A stretch of DNA of 6,475 nt from an uncultured Centipeda sp. (GCA_937925565.1 CALALM010000339.1:1-6475), one strand, 5' to 3'. Positions 1 to 6,475 are shown, counted from the stretch's first letter. Notes: generated by a model from the letters alone, not told the origin. A program made the numbers and translations.

Positions 1-501
1 ACGACCAAGACTGGCGATCAGGGACAGACGAGCCTCTTTACGGGCGAGCGCATCGCAAAGGACGATCTGCGCGTCGAGGTGTACGGGATTGTGGACAGCC
101 TCGGCTCTACGCTCGGCATGGCGCGTGCCTTTGCGGAAAACAAGCGCGTCAAGGACAATATCTATGGTGTGCAGAAGCAGCTTGGCATGCTTATGGCAGA
201 CTTTGCGAGCCGCAACAAGCCGCCCCGCATCACGGCGGAGATGGTCGCAGGGCTCGAGGCGGAGATCGCGAGCATCGAGGAGAGCCTGCCCCCACTCAAG
301 GAGTTTATCATCCCCGGCGACAAGAAGTCGAGCGCGATGCTCGATCTGGCACGTACGGTGGCACGTGAGGCGGAGCGCCGCGCGTGGACACTTGCGCGCC
401 GCGGCAGCGTGGCAGAGGTAGATCTGCAGTACCTCAACCGTATCTCTGACTACTGCTTCGTCCTCATGCGTCTCGAGGACGAGGATAAGCCGACCCTGTG
501 A
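1..501 (+). CDS. PduO-type ATP:cob(I)alamin adenosyltransferase (5' partial)
   Basis: The product transfers the 5'-deoxyadenosyl group of ATP to cob(I)alamin, giving adenosylcobalamin, in the cytoplasm. The frame is open from base 1. Its first residues read TTKTGDQGQTSLF, which matches the N-terminal nucleotide-binding loop of the family (usually preceded by M-x-I/V), so only about three or four codons are missing. 166 residues are visible. Other family marks are YGIVD (28-32), F102 before IPG, the helix with R118, R122, E125 and R126, and the C-terminal LNRISDY block (145-151). F102 and R118 are 16 residues apart, the same spacing I recall between the lower-ligand-displacing Phe and the salt-bridge Arg of the Lactobacillus reuteri enzyme. 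Several usually conserved positions differ: VDELNS is VDSLGS, the PGG loop is PGD, and RRAER is REAER. The GTG at 79 would delete the ATP loop and is not the start. The stop codon overlaps the polA start in a GTGA. No pdu genes are visible, so a general cobalamin-salvage role is more likely than a propanediol-specific one. Confidence 0.93.
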   Translation, partial: TTKTGDQGQTSLFTGERIAKDDLRVEVYGIVDSLGSTLGMARAFAENKRVKDNIYGVQKQLGMLMADFASRNKPPRITAEMVAGLEAEIASIEESLPPLKEFIIPGDKKSSAMLDLARTVAREAERRAWTLARRGSVAEVDLQYLNRISDYCFVLMRLEDEDKPTL

Positions 502-3131
502 GCCGGGAGAAATTTGCCGTCCTCGACGGGAGCAGCCTCTTCTTTCGCGCGTTCTATGCGCTGCAGCTTCCGCCGAATGCGCGCGGCGTCCATACGAACG
601 CGGTGCACGGCTTTGCGATGATGCTCGTCAAGTTGCTCAAGGAAATTGCACCGACGCAGCTCGTCATCGCGTTTGACAAGAGCCGAACGACGTTCCGCAC
701 GGCGCTGTACCCGGAGTACAAAGGCACACGCGACAAGACGCCCGAGGAGCTGATCTCTCAGATTCCTCTCTTGAAGGAGCTCGCGAAGAGTCTTGGCATC
801 CCCTTCCTCGAGCTCGATGACTACGAGGCAGACGATATCATCGGCACCCTCGCCACACAGGCGGCAGAGGAGGGGACGGAGACCGTCGTGGTGACGGGTG
901 ATCGCGATGCACTCCAACTGATTCGTGACCACCTTACCGTCGTGCTGACGAAAAAGGGCATCAGCGATACGCGGCATTACGATACGGCGGCGTTCGAGGA
1001 GGAGTACGGCTTCCTGCCGGTTCGCCTCATCGACATGAAGGGACTCATGGGGGACAGTTCGGACAACATTCCGGGCGTGCCCGGCGTAGGTCCCAAAACT
1101 GCGACGAAGCTGCTGCTCGAATACGGCACGATCGAGAACGTGCTCGATCATGCCGCCGAGGTCAGCGGGAAGAAACTCAGTGCCTCGCTCGTGGAGTACC
1201 GCGATCAGGCGCTCCTATCGAAGCAGCTTGCAACGATTGAATGCAATGTGCCGGAACTCCGCTATGAGGCGGAGGGGTTTCGCATGCAGCCCGATCGTAC
1301 AGCGCTCGAAGCGTTCTGCAAGGAGTATGAGCTGCGAACGGTCGGGCGGATGTTCTCGGAGTATCTGGGCGCGGCAGATGTATCTGCAGATGCAGTGGAG
1401 CAGTCGCTCTTCGGTGCGGAGGATGCCTCGCCGCAGCCAAGCCTTGCGGCGGAGGAACTGACCGCTGCCGATCTCGAGCCGCTACGCGGAGCGGAGGAAA
1501 TTGCTGTCGCCGCGCTTTTCGGTGGGACGGCGCCCTTTGTGCAGGTGGAGCTGCTCGCTCTTTCTTACGGAAGCGAACAGCGACTTGTGCGCGCAGATTC
1601 CGCGCATTTCGGCGAGGTTCGCGCGATTCTCGCGGAACGTCCCGTTGTGCTCTGGAATGCAAAACGCTATGCACAGGCAGGGTTTTCCGTCGGTGCGAAC
1701 ATCTTTGACCTCGAGCTTGCAGACTATCTGCTGCGTCCCGAAGAGAGCAAACGTGATATCGAGCGTGCAGCATTTGCACGGTTGGGGACTCTGCCGGAGA
1801 TGCTCGACAATCTCACAGATGACCGACATGCCATGCGCGAGGCTCAGGTCGCCGCGCGCCTCTCGCGTCCTATGCAGAAGGTACTTGAGGAAGCGGGACT
1901 GATGCGTCTCAACCGGGAGATCGAGCTGCCGCTCGTCCCAGTGCTCGCGACGATGGAACGGACGGGCATCTACGTGAACCGTGCGGCGCTTGAGCGCGAA
2001 CGCACGGCGGCGAATGCACGCATTGACGCATTGGCTGAAGAGATTCATGCGCTCGCGGGCACGGAGTTCAACATCAGCTCGCCCAAACAGCTCGGCGAAG
2101 TTCTTTTCGAGCGCCTTGACCTCGCGGCGGGAAGCAAGATCAAGAAGACGAAGACGGGCTACGCGACGAATGCGGAGACCCTTGAGGAGTTGAAGGAGCG
2201 CCATCCCATCGTGAGCAAAGTACTCACCTACCGTATGTGGACGAAGCTGCGCTCAACCTACCTTGAGGGCATCGGCGCGCTCATCCGTCCCGAGACGGGG
2301 CGCGTGCACACGAGCTTCAATCAGACGGTGACGGCGACGGGACGCCTCTCAAGCTCCGATCCGAACCTCCAAAACATTCCCGTGCGGACGGAGGAGGGAC
2401 GCGCCGTGCGTGCGCTCTTTGAGCCGGGCGAGGGCTACGACGTGCTCCTCTCAGCAGATTACTCGCAGATCGAGCTGCGCATCCTCGCGCATATGTCGGG
2501 GGATGCGACGCTCATCGACGCGTTCCGCAGCGGGCAGGACATTCATGCGCGTACGGCATCGGAGGTGTTCGGCGTACCTATCGATTCCGTGACGGGCGAG
2601 CAGCGGCGGCGTGCAAAGGCGGTCAACTTCGGTATCGTCTACGGTCTGAGCGACTTCGGGCTCGCGCGCGACCTCGGCATTTCGCGCAAGGAGGCGGCGG
2701 GCTACATCGAGTGCTACTTTGCACGCTATCACGGCGTACGTGAATTTTTGGATAAAACGGTTGCAAACGCGCACGCAAGCGGCTATGTGACGACGCTCTA
2801 CGGTCGACGGCGCGATCTTCCTGCGCTCCGCAGCCGCAACTTTATGCAGCGCTCCTTTGCCGAGCGCATGGCGATGAATACGCCGATTCAGGGCACGGCT
2901 GCCGACCTCATCAAGATTGCAATGATCCGCGCCGATGCGGCGCTGCGTGCCGCACATGTCAAAAGCCGCATCCTCCTGCAGGTGCATGATGAACTTGTGC
3001 TTGAGGCGGTAGAGGCGGAGATCAAGGAGGTCAGTGACATCCTGCGCACGGCGATGAGCGGTGCGGCAGAGCTCGCTGTACCGCTCGCCGTGGATGTGCA
3101 TACGGGGAAGAACTGGGCGGAGGCGAAGTAA
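498..3131 (+). CDS. polA: DNA polymerase I (5' nuclease plus polymerase; 3'-5' exonuclease domain degenerate)
   Basis: Pol I fills gaps and removes RNA primers in lagging-strand synthesis and excision repair. The 877 residues equal the usual length of Gram-positive Pol I. Residues 1-290 are the 5' nuclease: FAVLDGSSL with D10, D60, the YEADD acidic cluster (109-113), TGDRD (133-137), GDSSDN (185-190) and a helix-hairpin-helix around 192-206. Residues about 330-455 occupy the place of the 3'-5' exonuclease, but Exo I is IAVAAL with no acidic pair, Exo II has Y391 where the Asp belongs, and Exo III has H444 and E448 instead of Tyr and Asp, so proofreading is predicted lost. The polymerase has TATGRLSSSDPNLQNIP (612-628), motif A DYSQIELR with D654, motif B from R703 through F711 and Y715, and motif C HDE (830-832). 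Start GTG at 498 is chosen because FAVLDG follows directly. It overlaps the preceding stop by 4 nt, with GAGGAT at 481-486 as a likely ribosome binding site. Confidence 0.98.
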   Translation: MSREKFAVLDGSSLFFRAFYALQLPPNARGVHTNAVHGFAMMLVKLLKEIAPTQLVIAFDKSRTTFRTALYPEYKGTRDKTPEELISQIPLLKELAKSLGIPFLELDDYEADDIIGTLATQAAEEGTETVVVTGDRDALQLIRDHLTVVLTKKGISDTRHYDTAAFEEEYGFLPVRLIDMKGLMGDSSDNIPGVPGVGPKTATKLLLEYGTIENVLDHAAEVSGKKLSASLVEYRDQALLSKQLATIECNVPELRYEAEGFRMQPDRTALEAFCKEYELRTVGRMFSEYLGAADVSADAVEQSLFGAEDASPQPSLAAEELTAADLEPLRGAEEIAVAALFGGTAPFVQVELLALSYGSEQRLVRADSAHFGEVRAILAERPVVLWNAKRYAQAGFSVGANIFDLELADYLLRPEESKRDIERAAFARLGTLPEMLDNLTDDRHAMREAQVAARLSRPMQKVLEEAGLMRLNREIELPLVPVLATMERTGIYVNRAALERERTAANARIDALAEEIHALAGTEFNISSPKQLGEVLFERLDLAAGSKIKKTKTGYATNAETLEELKERHPIVSKVLTYRMWTKLRSTYLEGIGALIRPETGRVHTSFNQTVTATGRLSSSDPNLQNIPVRTEEGRAVRALFEPGEGYDVLLSADYSQIELRILAHMSGDATLIDAFRSGQDIHARTASEVFGVPIDSVTGEQRRRAKAVNFGIVYGLSDFGLARDLGISRKEAAGYIECYFARYHGVREFLDKTVANAHASGYVTTLYGRRRDLPALRSRNFMQRSFAERMAMNTPIQGTAADLIKIAMIRADAALRAAHVKSRILLQVHDELVLEAVEAEIKEVSDILRTAMSGAAELAVPLAVDVHTGKNWAEAK
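3119..3123 (+). promoter_or_regulatory. Ribosome binding site of coaE
   Basis: GGAGG lies 10 bases before the GTG at 3134 and inside the last codons of polA. It supports the GTG start of coaE, whose product begins MKIIGLTGGIACGKST, as expected for the family. Confidence 0.7.
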
Positions 3132-3133
3132 CG

Positions 3134-3739
3134 GTGAAGATCATCGGGCTCACGGGCGGCATCGCCTGCGGCAAGTCCACCGTCAGCAAGGCACTGCGTG
3201 CACTCGGTGCAGCGATCATTGACGCGGATGCCCTCGCGCACAGGCTCTCCCGACCAAATCAGCCGCTCTTCAACGCCTATGTTGCACGCTTCGGGCAGGA
3301 GATCGTGACGGCGGACGGAACACTCGACCGCTCTGCGCTCGCACGCCTTGTATTTGCCGATCCCGCCGTGCGCGCGGAAGTGGATGCCATTGCACACCCC
3401 CTGATCCGCACGGCAGCAGAGGAGTGTTTGCGTGCGGCAGAGCGGGAACAGAAAAGGGCAGCGGTACTGGATGTGCCGCTGCTCTTTGAGGCAGGATGGG
3501 ATGCGCTTGCCGATGAGGTCTGGGTGGTTGCACTGCCGCCAGAGGAGCAGCTTATGCGCCTTTTGGCGCGGGACAGGACGATGAGCGCGGGCGAGGCGCG
3601 CGCACGCATCGCCGCGCAGATGCCGCTTGCGGAGAAATGCGCGCGCGCGGATGTCGTCATCGACAACAGCGGGACAAAGGAAGAAACTCGGGACTATGTT
3701 GGGAAACTTTGGGAGGAACGCATCTTTGGTAGGGCGTAG
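3134..3739 (+). CDS. coaE: Dephospho-CoA kinase
   Basis: The enzyme phosphorylates the 3'-hydroxyl of the ribose of dephospho-CoA using ATP, the final step of coenzyme A synthesis, in the cytoplasm. The 201-residue length is normal for the family. The Walker A loop GGIACGKST is at residues 8-16. It is followed by the IIDAD motif (28-32), the AHPLI motif (87-91), the DVPLLFE core strand (113-119), the lid-type arginine region RLLARDRTM (142-150), and the ADVVIDNSG segment near the C-terminus. The GTG start sits 2 bases after the polA stop behind a good GGAGG, so translation is probably coupled to polA. polA next to coaE is a common Bacillota pairing. The mutM/fpg gene that often lies between them is absent here. 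The 3' end overlaps the proposed start of the next gene by 14 bases. Confidence 0.97.
   Translation: MKIIGLTGGIACGKSTVSKALRALGAAIIDADALAHRLSRPNQPLFNAYVARFGQEIVTADGTLDRSALARLVFADPAVRAEVDAIAHPLIRTAAEECLRAAEREQKRAAVLDVPLLFEAGWDALADEVWVVALPPEEQLMRLLARDRTMSAGEARARIAAQMPLAEKCARADVVIDNSGTKEETRDYVGKLWEERIFGRA
3711..3717 (+). promoter_or_regulatory. Ribosome binding site that decides the lytic transglycosylase start
   Basis: GGGAGGA lies 8 bases before a TTG codon at 3726 and is inside the end of coaE. It is the strongest Shine-Dalgarno match near this junction and favours TTG 3726 over ATG 3696, whose AGGA (3678-3681) is 14 bases away, and over GTG 3741, which is 23 bases from GGGAGGA. Confidence 0.6.
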
Positions 3740-4301
3740 AGTGCGGCGCAGATTCTGGGGAGGATTGCAGCTCTTTGTTGTCGCCGTCGTCGTCTTTGTA
3801 CTTGTCGGCGGCTGGGGTTGGGTGGAGCGCCGCTGCATCTATCCCTATGACTACCGCAGCTACATCGAGACGAGCGCTGCGCGCAGCCGTACCGATCCCT
3901 ATCTCGTCGCTGCCGTCATCAAGCACGAGAGCGGCTTTGAGCCGTATGCGCAGTCCGACGGCGGTGCTGTCGGGCTCATGCAGCTCATGCCGCAGACGGC
4001 GGCATGGATCGCGGGGTGCCTCGGAGAACCCTTCACCGAGGACTACCTCTACGACCCCGCGCTCAACATCCGCTACGGCGTGTGGTACCTCGCCGAGCTT
4101 GAGCGTGAGTTCGGTGGCAACGACATTCTTGCGCTCGCTGCGTACAATGCGGGACGCGGCAACGTGCGCGACTGGATGGAGCGCTTTCACTGGACGGATC
4201 AGTTTGACGAAATCGAGGCGATTCCCTACCCTGAGACACGGTTCTACGTGCGCCACGTGCTCGAGGGCAGGGAGCAGTATAAGAGGCTCTACGACGAATG
4301 A
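3726..4301 (+). CDS. Membrane-anchored SLT-type lytic transglycosylase (GH23)
   Basis: This is a murein-cleaving enzyme that would cut the MurNAc-GlcNAc bond of peptidoglycan outside the cytoplasmic membrane. From TTG 3726 it has 191 residues: an Arg-rich start (GRRVRRRF), one hydrophobic helix at about 15-31, then a single SLT domain. Catalytic Glu is E68 in VIKHESGFEP. GAVGLMQLMPQTA (80-92) and ALAAYNAGRGNV (136-147) are the substrate-groove motifs, and PETRFYVRHVL (169-179) closes the domain. There is no cleavage motif clearly following the helix, so it is likely a signal anchor rather than a cleaved signal. Size and one-domain build resemble small Bacillus-type SLT proteins such as YjbJ/CwlQ. 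The start is uncertain: ATG 3696 would add 10 residues and GTG 3741 would remove 5. The gene overlaps coaE by 14 nt and polC by 4 nt. Why a wall enzyme sits between cofactor and replication genes is not evident. Confidence 0.93.
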   Translation: MVGRRVRRRFWGGLQLFVVAVVVFVLVGGWGWVERRCIYPYDYRSYIETSAARSRTDPYLVAAVIKHESGFEPYAQSDGGAVGLMQLMPQTAAWIAGCLGEPFTEDYLYDPALNIRYGVWYLAELEREFGGNDILALAAYNAGRGNVRDWMERFHWTDQFDEIEAIPYPETRFYVRHVLEGREQYKRLYDE

Positions 4302-6475
4302 ACAAGACCTATCGGATTCTTCCAAGCGCGGAGGATATGCTCCTCCGTCTCCTGCGCGGACTCACCCTCAGCGATGAGGAGCGGGCGGCTTTGCGTGCGT
4401 GCACACTGCGCCACGTCGAGGTCTCGGCAGAGGAAAACACATGGGAACTGGTCATCGGCACGCCTGCCGTCCTCGATGAGGAACTGACTGCGGCGATTGC
4501 GCGGCAGATCGAGACAAACTATCAGCTTGCGGGCGCGTATGTGCAGCAGAACGTCATCGCACTCAACGGTGCGATCGCACCGCTGTGGGAGCGCGTCGTC
4601 CGCGAGGCGGCGGGGGAGGATGCTGTTCTCTTCCATACTCTGCGTCAGGCAGAGTATGTCATCGACGGCAATGTGATCCGCCTCTCCGCGCCCGGCACAT
4701 TCGGTGCGGAGCTGTTTGCGCAGAACGCCGTCGCGAAGCGCATCGAAGCGGCGGTTCGTACGAATGTCGGCTGTGCCTGTCGGGTCGTCTGCATGGAGTG
4801 TGAACTGGAGGAACTTTGCACAGATGCGTGGACGCCGCCCATTCTGCCCGTTCCGGTCAAAAAGGACCCCCCTGCTGCCGCTCCTGTGCATGCGGCAAAG
4901 GGAGGGAAGTCAAAGGGGCTGCCCGCGAATGTCATCCTCGGGCGCAGCATCTCCGGGGAGGCGCGCTCTCTCGGTAGGATCGAGGATGAGGTCAAGAACA
5001 TTGTGCTCGAGGGAGAGATCTTTGCGCCGCAGGCAAACAAGCTCAAGTCGGGCGCGTACATCCTCCTGCTCAAATTCGCCGACCGGACGAACGGCATCGC
5101 GTGCAAGAAATTTTTTGCCGCGCGCGGCAAGACCACACAGGAAGACATTGATGCCGAGATCACACGCATCCTCAAGGCGATCGGCAAGGGCTGCTCCGTC
5201 CGCATTCAGGGCAAGATCGAATACGATAAATTCATCAGCGACTATGTGTTCTTTATCGACAGCATGGAGCGCCGCACAGTGCCGCAGCGCGAGGACACGG
5301 CAGAGGTGAAGCGCGTCGAACTCCACGCCCACACGAAGATGAGTGCACTTGATGCCGTCGTCCCGCCGAAGGTGCTCGTCGAGACGGCGGCACGCTGGGG
5401 TTGGCCCGCCGTTGCGATCACCGATCACGGCGTCGTGCAGGCATTCCCCGAGGCGATGAACACGGCGCGCGCCCTCAGGAAAAAGGGCACGGACATCAAG
5501 ATCATCTACGGCATGGAGGGTTATCTTGTCGACAGCCCCGACGATGCACGTGCATATCACATCATCTTCCTCGCGAAGAACAAGACGGGGCTGTATCACC
5601 TCTACAAGCTCGTCTCTCTCTCGCACATCCGCTACTTCCGCGGCACGAAGAAGCGTGGACGTCCGCGCGTGCCGCGCGCCGTGCTCGAGCAGTACCGCGA
5701 GGGAATCATTGTCGGCTCCGCGTGCGAGGCGGGCGAGCTCATTCGCGGGATCGTCGCGGGGCGTCCCGATGAGGAGCTGGAGGAGATCGCGCAGTTCTAC
5801 GACTTCCTCGAGATCCAGCCCATCCACAACAATGACTTCCTCAAGCTCAACGACCGCTATCCCATCCACACGGATGAGGATCTCAGAGACATCAACCGTA
5901 AGGTTGACGCGCTTGCGAAAAAACTCGACAAAATGTTGATTGCGACCTGCGACGTGCATTTCCTCAACCCGGAGGATGCCGTCTACCGCGCCATGCTGCA
6001 GAAGGCGAACGGCTATAACGATGCCGACCATCAACCACCGCTCTACCTGCGTACGACGGATGAAATGCTCGCGGAGTTTGACTACCTCGGACAGGAGCGC
6101 GCCTATGAGTGCGTCGTCACAAATCCGCGCAAAATCGCGGACGAGGTCGAGCATTTCCTCCCGATTCCCGACGAACTCTATGCGCCGACCGTGCCGGGCG
6201 CGGATCGCGAGATACAGGAGATGTCCTACGCGCGCGCGCGAAAGCTGTATGGCGAGAACCTGCCGAAGGTTGTCTCCGACCGTCTCGAACTCGAGCTGAA
6301 ACCCATCCTGAAACATGGTTTTTCCGCACTCTACATCATCGCACAGCGCCTCGTCAAACGATCGAATGACGACGGCTACCTTGTCGGCTCGCGCGGCTCC
6401 GTCGGCTCATCTTTCGTTGCGACCATGATCGGCGTCACCGAGGTCAACCCCCTGCCGCCGCACTATCGCTGCCGT
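4298..6475 (+). CDS. polC: DNA polymerase III alpha subunit, PolC type, lacking the inserted exonuclease domain (3' partial)
   Basis: This is the main replicative polymerase of Bacillota; 726 residues are visible. Residues 1 to about 186 are the PolC N-terminal domain, followed by a Lys/Pro/Ala/Gly linker (about 187-210) and an OB fold (about 230-335, including NIVLEGEIF and CKKFF). The PHP domain begins with VELHAHTKMS. Its apparent metal ligands are H343, H345, D352, H377 (in ITDHG), E407 (in YGMEGY), H421, C476 and D552/H554 (in CDVHF). The polymerase core follows, with KRSNDDGYLVGSRGSVGSS just before the edge. The window ends at PHYRCR, where a zinc-finger module normally begins, so the catalytic aspartates lie outside. 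In Bacillus PolC a DnaQ-like exonuclease of roughly 160-190 residues interrupts the PHP after the YGLE motif; here YGMEGYLVD (404-412) leads directly to AYHIIFLAKN (419-428). Start ATG overlaps the preceding stop in ATGA, with AAGAGG at 4281-4286. By length, a full protein of about 1250 residues is expected rather than about 1440. Confidence 0.97.
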   Translation, partial: MNKTYRILPSAEDMLLRLLRGLTLSDEERAALRACTLRHVEVSAEENTWELVIGTPAVLDEELTAAIARQIETNYQLAGAYVQQNVIALNGAIAPLWERVVREAAGEDAVLFHTLRQAEYVIDGNVIRLSAPGTFGAELFAQNAVAKRIEAAVRTNVGCACRVVCMECELEELCTDAWTPPILPVPVKKDPPAAAPVHAAKGGKSKGLPANVILGRSISGEARSLGRIEDEVKNIVLEGEIFAPQANKLKSGAYILLLKFADRTNGIACKKFFAARGKTTQEDIDAEITRILKAIGKGCSVRIQGKIEYDKFISDYVFFIDSMERRTVPQREDTAEVKRVELHAHTKMSALDAVVPPKVLVETAARWGWPAVAITDHGVVQAFPEAMNTARALRKKGTDIKIIYGMEGYLVDSPDDARAYHIIFLAKNKTGLYHLYKLVSLSHIRYFRGTKKRGRPRVPRAVLEQYREGIIVGSACEAGELIRGIVAGRPDEELEEIAQFYDFLEIQPIHNNDFLKLNDRYPIHTDEDLRDINRKVDALAKKLDKMLIATCDVHFLNPEDAVYRAMLQKANGYNDADHQPPLYLRTTDEMLAEFDYLGQERAYECVVTNPRKIADEVEHFLPIPDELYAPTVPGADREIQEMSYARARKLYGENLPKVVSDRLELELKPILKHGFSALYIIAQRLVKRSNDDGYLVGSRGSVGSSFVATMIGVTEVNPLPPHYRCR
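4329..4347 (+). other. Perfect 7-bp hairpin just inside polC
   Basis: CGGAGGA (4329-4335) and TCCTCCG (4341-4347) are exact reverse complements around the 5-base loop TATGC, with one possible G-U pair outside. It begins 31 bases after the first base of the polC start codon. There is no T-run after it, so it is not a terminator. It may be a chance product of the codons for residues 11-17, or it may slow early translation of polC. Confidence 0.35.

Noticed and set aside
450..1151. Minus-strand open frame (233 codons) opposite the start of polA
   Set aside because: It covers the conserved 5' nuclease domain of polA, shows no family features, and has no suitable context.
1482..2204. Minus-strand open frame (240 codons) opposite the middle of polA
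   Set aside because: It is a shadow of a coding region whose protein is intact. Its composition is biased and no motif is recognised.
3627..3725. Extension of the transglycosylase frame upstream to an ATG at 3627
   Set aside because: It would add 33 residues lying wholly over the coaE C-terminus in another frame and lacks a good ribosome binding site. A hydrophobic anchor is better placed from 3726.
2888..3838. Minus-strand open frame spanning the ends of polA, all of coaE and the start of the transglycosylase gene
   Set aside because: It crosses three genes supported on the + strand, and its low-complexity Thr/Arg/Ser/Ala-rich segments have no family resemblance.
4859..4872. A5 run followed by a C6 run in the polC linker, possible frameshift site
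   Set aside because: The zero frame remains open and clearly encodes PolC on both sides. There is no slippery heptamer in the right register and no evidence of an alternative product.
5108..5117. AAA followed by a T6 run in the OB-fold part of polC, possible slippage site
   Set aside because: It encodes the conserved KKFF segment in frame, the register does not match the X XXY YYZ heptamer, and no biological reason for slippage is visible.
4910..6316. Long minus-strand open frame (468 codons) opposite polC
   Set aside because: The + strand encodes a clear PolC with domain motifs throughout. The reverse translation has no recognisable domain and is rich in Arg/Leu/Val/Glu, as expected of an antisense shadow in GC-rich DNA.
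1..6475. Internal promoters, terminators, tRNA or rRNA genes, CRISPR arrays, insertion sequences, attachment sites
   Set aside because: Coding is continuous with junctions of at most 2 bases. No T-run-linked hairpin, tandem repeat, terminal inverted repeat or tRNA-like fold was seen on reading both strands.

Overview
The window is a densely coding, GC-rich stretch in which all five genes lie on the + strand. They are packed tail to head, with overlaps or gaps of a few bases, so they look like part of one operon. Both ends are cut by genes. The first gene lacks only its first few codons, and the last gene runs off the right edge about halfway through.

The presence of PolC, the Gram-positive-type replicative polymerase, places the DNA in Bacillota or one of the few other phyla with PolC. 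The high GC content, heavy GTG/TTG start use and gene order suggest a Negativicutes bacterium of the Selenomonas/Mitsuokella kind. That placement is inference, because there is no rRNA or species marker in the window.

Layout: (1) 1-501, the end of a PduO-type ATP:cob(I)alamin adenosyltransferase, which makes adenosylcobalamin. (2) 498-3131, DNA polymerase I (polA). (3) 3134-3739, dephospho-CoA kinase (coaE), the last step of CoA synthesis. (4) 3726-4301, a small membrane-anchored SLT/GH23 lytic transglycosylase that cuts peptidoglycan. (5) 4298 to the right edge, the first 726 residues of DNA polymerase III PolC. No internal promoter, terminator, RNA gene, mobile element, CRISPR array or long repeat was seen. 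No non-coding gap exceeds 2 bases.

The most interesting point concerns proofreading. The PolC here has an uninterrupted PHP domain: the DnaQ-like 3'-5' exonuclease that splits the PHP domain in Bacillus-type PolC is absent. The neighbouring Pol I has a 3'-5' exonuclease domain without its metal-binding acidic residues. Neither polymerase shows a recognisable proofreading site in the visible sequence, while the PolC PHP domain keeps a full set of apparent metal ligands. Proofreading for the replicase, if present, would have to come from a separate protein, from the PHP domain, or from a part of PolC beyond the window.
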